Positions 61,066 to 64,000 of a DNA stretch of 64,000 nucleotides are shown here, one piece after another (the first letter of the stretch is position 1; every line of letters starts with the position of its first letter). The position numbers were made by a program, and so were the translations under genes. The DNA is taken from NCBI GenBank assembly GCA_038325765.1, contig JBBQJI010000005.1:62001-126000 (forward strand). The letters are read 5' to 3'. This stretch comes from Xiheibacterium sp038325765 (GTDB taxonomy: Bacteria > Myxococcota_A > Polyangia > Nannocystales > Nannocystaceae). The notes under the pieces were generated by a model. It was given only the letters and a program-made list of their open reading frames with translations. It made no database searches and was not told the origin of the DNA.

Positions 61066-61845
61066 ATGCCCGCACTCAGCTCGATGGCCCTCGCATTGGT
61101 CGCCTCGCTCGCATGGGCCGGCGAAGGCGACGCACCCGGAGACGGTACCCCCCGCAAGCGCAACCCGGGGGAGTACGGCCCGTTCTTCGAGGCAGAAGCG
61201 CCGTCCGACAGCGTCCACGGCGAGGCCCTCCAGCGTGGCGAGAAACCGGTGCTCTCGGTCGGCAACGGCGCCTTCTGTTTCGTCGATGGCAGTTGGTGCC
61301 GCGCATCGTTGCTGATCTCGGCGGGCGTCGCCGCCGGCATGCGCATCCCCGCCAGCAACGCCGGACCCGACGTGCCCTACGCCCAGTTCAGCGTGCACGG
61401 CGGCTTCGTCGTGCGGCCGCTGATGTACGCGGGCCGCACCTGGCATCCGTGGGGTCTGGGTGTCGTCGGCAGCTGGTCGCGCGGCACCGGCTCGGTCACC
61501 GCGCGGGGCACCTCCGAGGACACCCAGGTCAGGGAGACCACCCGCACCGACGCCACCCGCATCGCGCTCCACAACCAGATCTGGCTGAGCAAGAAGGCGC
61601 ACGGTTTCCACCTCGATCTCTCGGCCGGCGTCGTGCGCTCCGCGGTGCTCGACAGCGGCAGGTCGCTGTGGGGCACCCACGCGGAGATCGGGGTCGGCAT
61701 CGGCGGCTGGGCGACGCTGTTCGCCGGCGGCGACTTCCTCGATCGCGACGCCCGCGTGATGCTCGGCATGCGTGCGCATGGCATCGGCGCGGGTCCTCTC
61801 ATCGCCCTGGCGCTGGCTGGGATGGCGATCGGAGGTGCGCTGTGA
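61066..61845 (+). CDS. Putative outer-membrane beta-barrel protein
   Basis: 259 aa from ATG 61066. Signal peptide MALALVASLAWAGE with a likely cut after AWA. The mature part has alternating hydrophobic/polar strands (FSVHGGFVVRPLMYAG, GLGVVGSWSRGTGSVTARG, IALHNQIWLSKKAHGFHLDLSAGVV, HAEIGVGIGGWATLFAGGDF) and ends in a C-terminal hydrophobic segment (IGAGPLIALALAGMAIGGAL), a hybrid of beta-barrel and helix features. GATAAT (61041-61046) is a good -10 box, 19 bases upstream. The stop overlaps the next GTG (GTGA), so it is coupled to the next gene. Confidence 0.65.
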   Translation: MPALSSMALALVASLAWAGEGDAPGDGTPRKRNPGEYGPFFEAEAPSDSVHGEALQRGEKPVLSVGNGAFCFVDGSWCRASLLISAGVAAGMRIPASNAGPDVPYAQFSVHGGFVVRPLMYAGRTWHPWGLGVVGSWSRGTGSVTARGTSEDTQVRETTRTDATRIALHNQIWLSKKAHGFHLDLSAGVVRSAVLDSGRSLWGTHAEIGVGIGGWATLFAGGDFLDRDARVMLGMRAHGIGAGPLIALALAGMAIGGAL

Positions 61846-62879
61846 TCGCGTCCGCCCTCACGCTTTTGACCCTCGGTCTCGCGCCCGACGTGCAGCGCCC
61901 GCGCGGGCTCGAGCCCAGCGCCCCGTCGGACGTCGTCGCCCCCACCGAGCCGACCCGCTCGCCCGACGAACCAGCCGACGCGACCACCGAACCCGCCGAC
62001 GCGTCTACCGACGCGTCGACGGACGCCACCGCCGGCGACCCACCGACGCCCACGGATCCGGATCCGGCGGCCGTCTCCGAGCCAGCCGCAGAATCGTCGC
62101 CTGCCGAGTCGGGCGAGACCTTCCGCGTGGTCGCCGGCAACGGCGACGGCGCGCCTCCCTATTACACGAAGGCCGATCTCGACGCGGTCCGCCGCCGTCA
62201 TGGCCTCTCGCCCGAGCCCGCCCCCGACCCCCGCAAGGTGCGATGGCGCTGCCTCATCGCCGATCCGCTGTGCGGGTTCACGATCGAGGTGCAGGCGCTC
62301 GGTGCCTTCGCGCCGCGATTTCGCCAGGGCGACGTCCGCGAGCGATCCGCACGTCGGTGGTCGAGCGGTCGGGCGCAGTACGACGTCTGGGTGAACCTCC
62401 CGGTGCTGACCGAGGCGCGCGGCCGCACGCGCTACACCCGGATGACCCTCGGACCGAAGGCCGGCGCGATCTTCAGCGACACCGGCGACACCTGGGGCAA
62501 CCTTGGGATCGTCGGCCGCTACTGGCTGGGCCGCGGGCGCTTCGCACCGGCGATCGAGTTCACGAGCGCCCTCGCCTTCAAGATCGCGCACCGCCGAACC
62601 GACGAGCTCGCCGGCTCCCAGCCGAGATACGAGATGCAGCGTGGACCCGTCGGCATCACGGCCGATGTCGGGCTCAGCATCGGCGGCTATGCGGCGTTGG
62701 TGTTCGGCGGTCAGTACGACAGCCCGCTGGCGCGCGAGGATGTCCCCGAGCGGTTCCGGACCCAGGCCAGCGGCATGCTCTTCGTGGGCCTGCGCGGGAA
62801 CATCCTGTGGGGCGGACCCGCGGCGACCGCCGTCATGGCCCACGGCCTGACGCAGCGCTTCGGACAAGCCCCCCGCTGA
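61842..62879 (+). CDS. Putative surface protein, coupled to the upstream barrel protein
   Basis: 345 aa from GTG 61842, whose bases overlap the TGA of the previous gene; GGAGG at 61831-61835 is a good ribosome site. Short hydrophobic N-terminus (IASALTLLTLGLAPD), then a Pro/Asp/Thr linker of about 100 residues. The C-terminal 240 residues have strand-like repeats: VRWRCLIADPLCGFTIEVQALGAFAPRF, YDVWVNLPVLTEARGRTRYTRMTLGPKAGAIF, NLGIVGRYWLGRGRFAPAIEFTSALAFKI, VGLSIGGYAALVFGGQY and MLFVGLRGNILWGG. It resembles an outer-membrane barrel with a long periplasmic N-terminal tail. Function unknown. Confidence 0.65.
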   Translation: MIASALTLLTLGLAPDVQRPRGLEPSAPSDVVAPTEPTRSPDEPADATTEPADASTDASTDATAGDPPTPTDPDPAAVSEPAAESSPAESGETFRVVAGNGDGAPPYYTKADLDAVRRRHGLSPEPAPDPRKVRWRCLIADPLCGFTIEVQALGAFAPRFRQGDVRERSARRWSSGRAQYDVWVNLPVLTEARGRTRYTRMTLGPKAGAIFSDTGDTWGNLGIVGRYWLGRGRFAPAIEFTSALAFKIAHRRTDELAGSQPRYEMQRGPVGITADVGLSIGGYAALVFGGQYDSPLAREDVPERFRTQASGMLFVGLRGNILWGGPAATAVMAHGLTQRFGQAPR

Positions 62880-63080
62880 GCGACGCGAACGCGGCGCGAT
62901 CTCGGGCCCTCGCATCGCGGGTCATCGATCGTGCCGACGGTCGATCCGCACCCGCTGCGATGAATCGCGGGGCTTTGCGCGGCGCACTGCGTTGGGCTGG
63001 AGCCAGCGCCCGCGGGCCGGACCACCGTGGTCGAGGAAAATTGGAACAATCGACCGACCCACGCGTCCCTAGGCGACCTC

Positions 63081-64000
63081 ATGCCGCGCACCCTGCGAAC
63101 CGTCACCGCGCTCTCTGTCGTCGCCCTGTGCTCCGCCGCCGTCGCGGGTGAGGCCCGCTCCCGGATGGTCAGCCGCCACCGCGAGCCGATCCACGTGCAG
63201 ACCGTGACCATGGGCGCCGGGGAGATCGGCTTCGCGTTGCAGGACCCACCGCTGGGCTCGACCCGAGCCCCCGCCGCCACGCCGATCCCCGCTTCGCTCG
63301 CCGGCAGCACGGTGGCCGCGCTCGCCGATGGCGCGCTGGTGATCGACGCCGACAGCGGCAAGCTGCTCCGCGTCGATCGCACGAACACCGTCGTCGCCAC
63401 CCTCGATGTCGGACGCGAGGCGTCGCAGTTGGTGGTCGATGCCGCCAACGACCGCGCGTTCGTCGTCGACCGCAGCCACGACCAGCTCCTGGTCGTGTCG
63501 CTCGACGCCGGCAGCCTGCGCAAAGCCGACGCCATCCGCACCGCCGCCGAGCCCTTCGGCGTCGCGCTCACGCCCGACGGCTCGACCCTGCTCGTCACCC
63601 ACGTCGCCGATCAGCGCCTCACCGCATTCGACACCGGCTCCGGGTTCGAGAAGTGGTCGATCGAGCTCGGCCCCGAGCCGCGCGGTGTGTCGATCTCCCC
63701 CAACGGCGACGAAGCCCTCGTCACCTTCCTCACCACCGGCGTCGTCGGCCGCGTCGCGCTGGGCGGCGTCGGTGGCCAGCCCAAGCTCTCGTTCGTCTCC
63801 CTCGACCCCGCGGGCGCGAACGCCACGGCGGGCGGTGGGTTCATGGAGTTCGCCGGTCAGCAGCCGTTCCGGGGGATGCACGGCGGCGCGCCGAACACGG
63901 CCGCCACCACCAATCCCGACCGCGGCAAGAGCTTCGTCCGCAACACCTTCGCGACTGCGTACGTGGGCAACGGCGTCGCGGTGGTGCCCCACCAGATCAG
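63081..64000 (+). CDS. YVTN/NHL-type beta-propeller protein (cut by the window end)
   Basis: At least 306 codons from ATG 63081, still open at 64000. N-terminal signal peptide (VTALSVVALCSAAVAGE). The visible part has propeller repeats: AALADGALVIDADSGKLLRVDRTNTVVATLDVGREASQLVVDAANDRAFVVDRSHDQLLVVSLDAGSL, AEPFGVALTPDGSTLLVTHVADQRLTAFDTGSG and EPRGVSISPNGDEALVTF. Each is about 45 residues and has the D-x-G and P-x-G-x-x-x-V-[ST] turns of YVTN/NHL blades. It is probably a periplasmic binding or sensing protein. The stop is outside the window. Confidence 0.78.
   Translation, partial: MPRTLRTVTALSVVALCSAAVAGEARSRMVSRHREPIHVQTVTMGAGEIGFALQDPPLGSTRAPAATPIPASLAGSTVAALADGALVIDADSGKLLRVDRTNTVVATLDVGREASQLVVDAANDRAFVVDRSHDQLLVVSLDAGSLRKADAIRTAAEPFGVALTPDGSTLLVTHVADQRLTAFDTGSGFEKWSIELGPEPRGVSISPNGDEALVTFLTTGVVGRVALGGVGGQPKLSFVSLDPAGANATAGGGFMEFAGQQPFRGMHGGAPNTAATTNPDRGKSFVRNTFATAYVGNGVAVVPHQI

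Overview
The window is very GC-rich, densely packed DNA whose gene content points to a myxobacterium (Myxococcota), most likely near Nannocystis, Plesiocystis and Enhygromyxa. The clues are many lipoproteins with Ser/Thr/Glu/Asp-rich linkers after the lipobox, cysteine-rich and MopE-like metal-binding repeats, RCC1 and FG-GAP propellers, three membrane-anchored Ser/Thr kinases and two YfbK-like VWA lipoproteins. The taxonomic call is inference; no rRNA or tRNA gene was seen. Intergenic gaps are all under 300 bp.

Layout. 1-6.1 kb: edge fragment, a frameshifted Rpn-like nuclease remnant, zinc-ribbon protein, RluE-type pseudouridine synthase, a gutted old-yellow-enzyme pseudogene, two cysteine-rich lipoproteins, and an EamA transporter preceded by a 15-bp minisatellite. 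6-16 kb: CurA-like reductase, VWA lipoprotein, 1-Cys peroxiredoxin, sigma factor, triple-FKBP lipoprotein, RCC1 lipoprotein, ArfB-like rescue factor, and an aldehyde dehydrogenase-TetR operon. 16-23.5 kb: c-type cytochromes and membrane proteins, including an HTTM protein. 23.5-31 kb: M16 peptidase, a toroid-fold membrane protein coupled to a class II glutamine amidotransferase, and an FG-GAP lipoprotein. 31-48 kb: FxsA, a kinase-TPR pair, second RCC1 lipoprotein, ApaG, a metallophosphoesterase, a GH114-like lipoprotein, several lipoproteins, a second kinase, a second VWA lipoprotein and a DEAD-box helicase. 48-54.4 kb: leftward signalling cluster (TPR protein, PEGA-like protein, kinase, second TPR protein, two cysteine-rich lipoproteins). 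54.5-64 kb: QueC, a DASS transporter, membrane proteins, a truncated sensor-like protein, two coupled surface proteins and a propeller protein cut by the right edge.

How the genes work together. A recurring module is a membrane Ser/Thr kinase translated next to a TPR protein that ends in two membrane helices and a terminal Phe; it occurs twice, and a third relative sits in the same cluster. All three kinases carry in-frame DNA minisatellites in the region after the membrane helix. At least 18 genes have a TANNNT (-10-like) hexamer only 6-12 nt before the start codon, so many mRNAs here may be leaderless. The clearest case is the aldehyde dehydrogenase promoter, where a 17-bp perfect inverted repeat exactly fills the spacer between the -35 and -10 boxes and the regulator gene lies downstream in the same operon.
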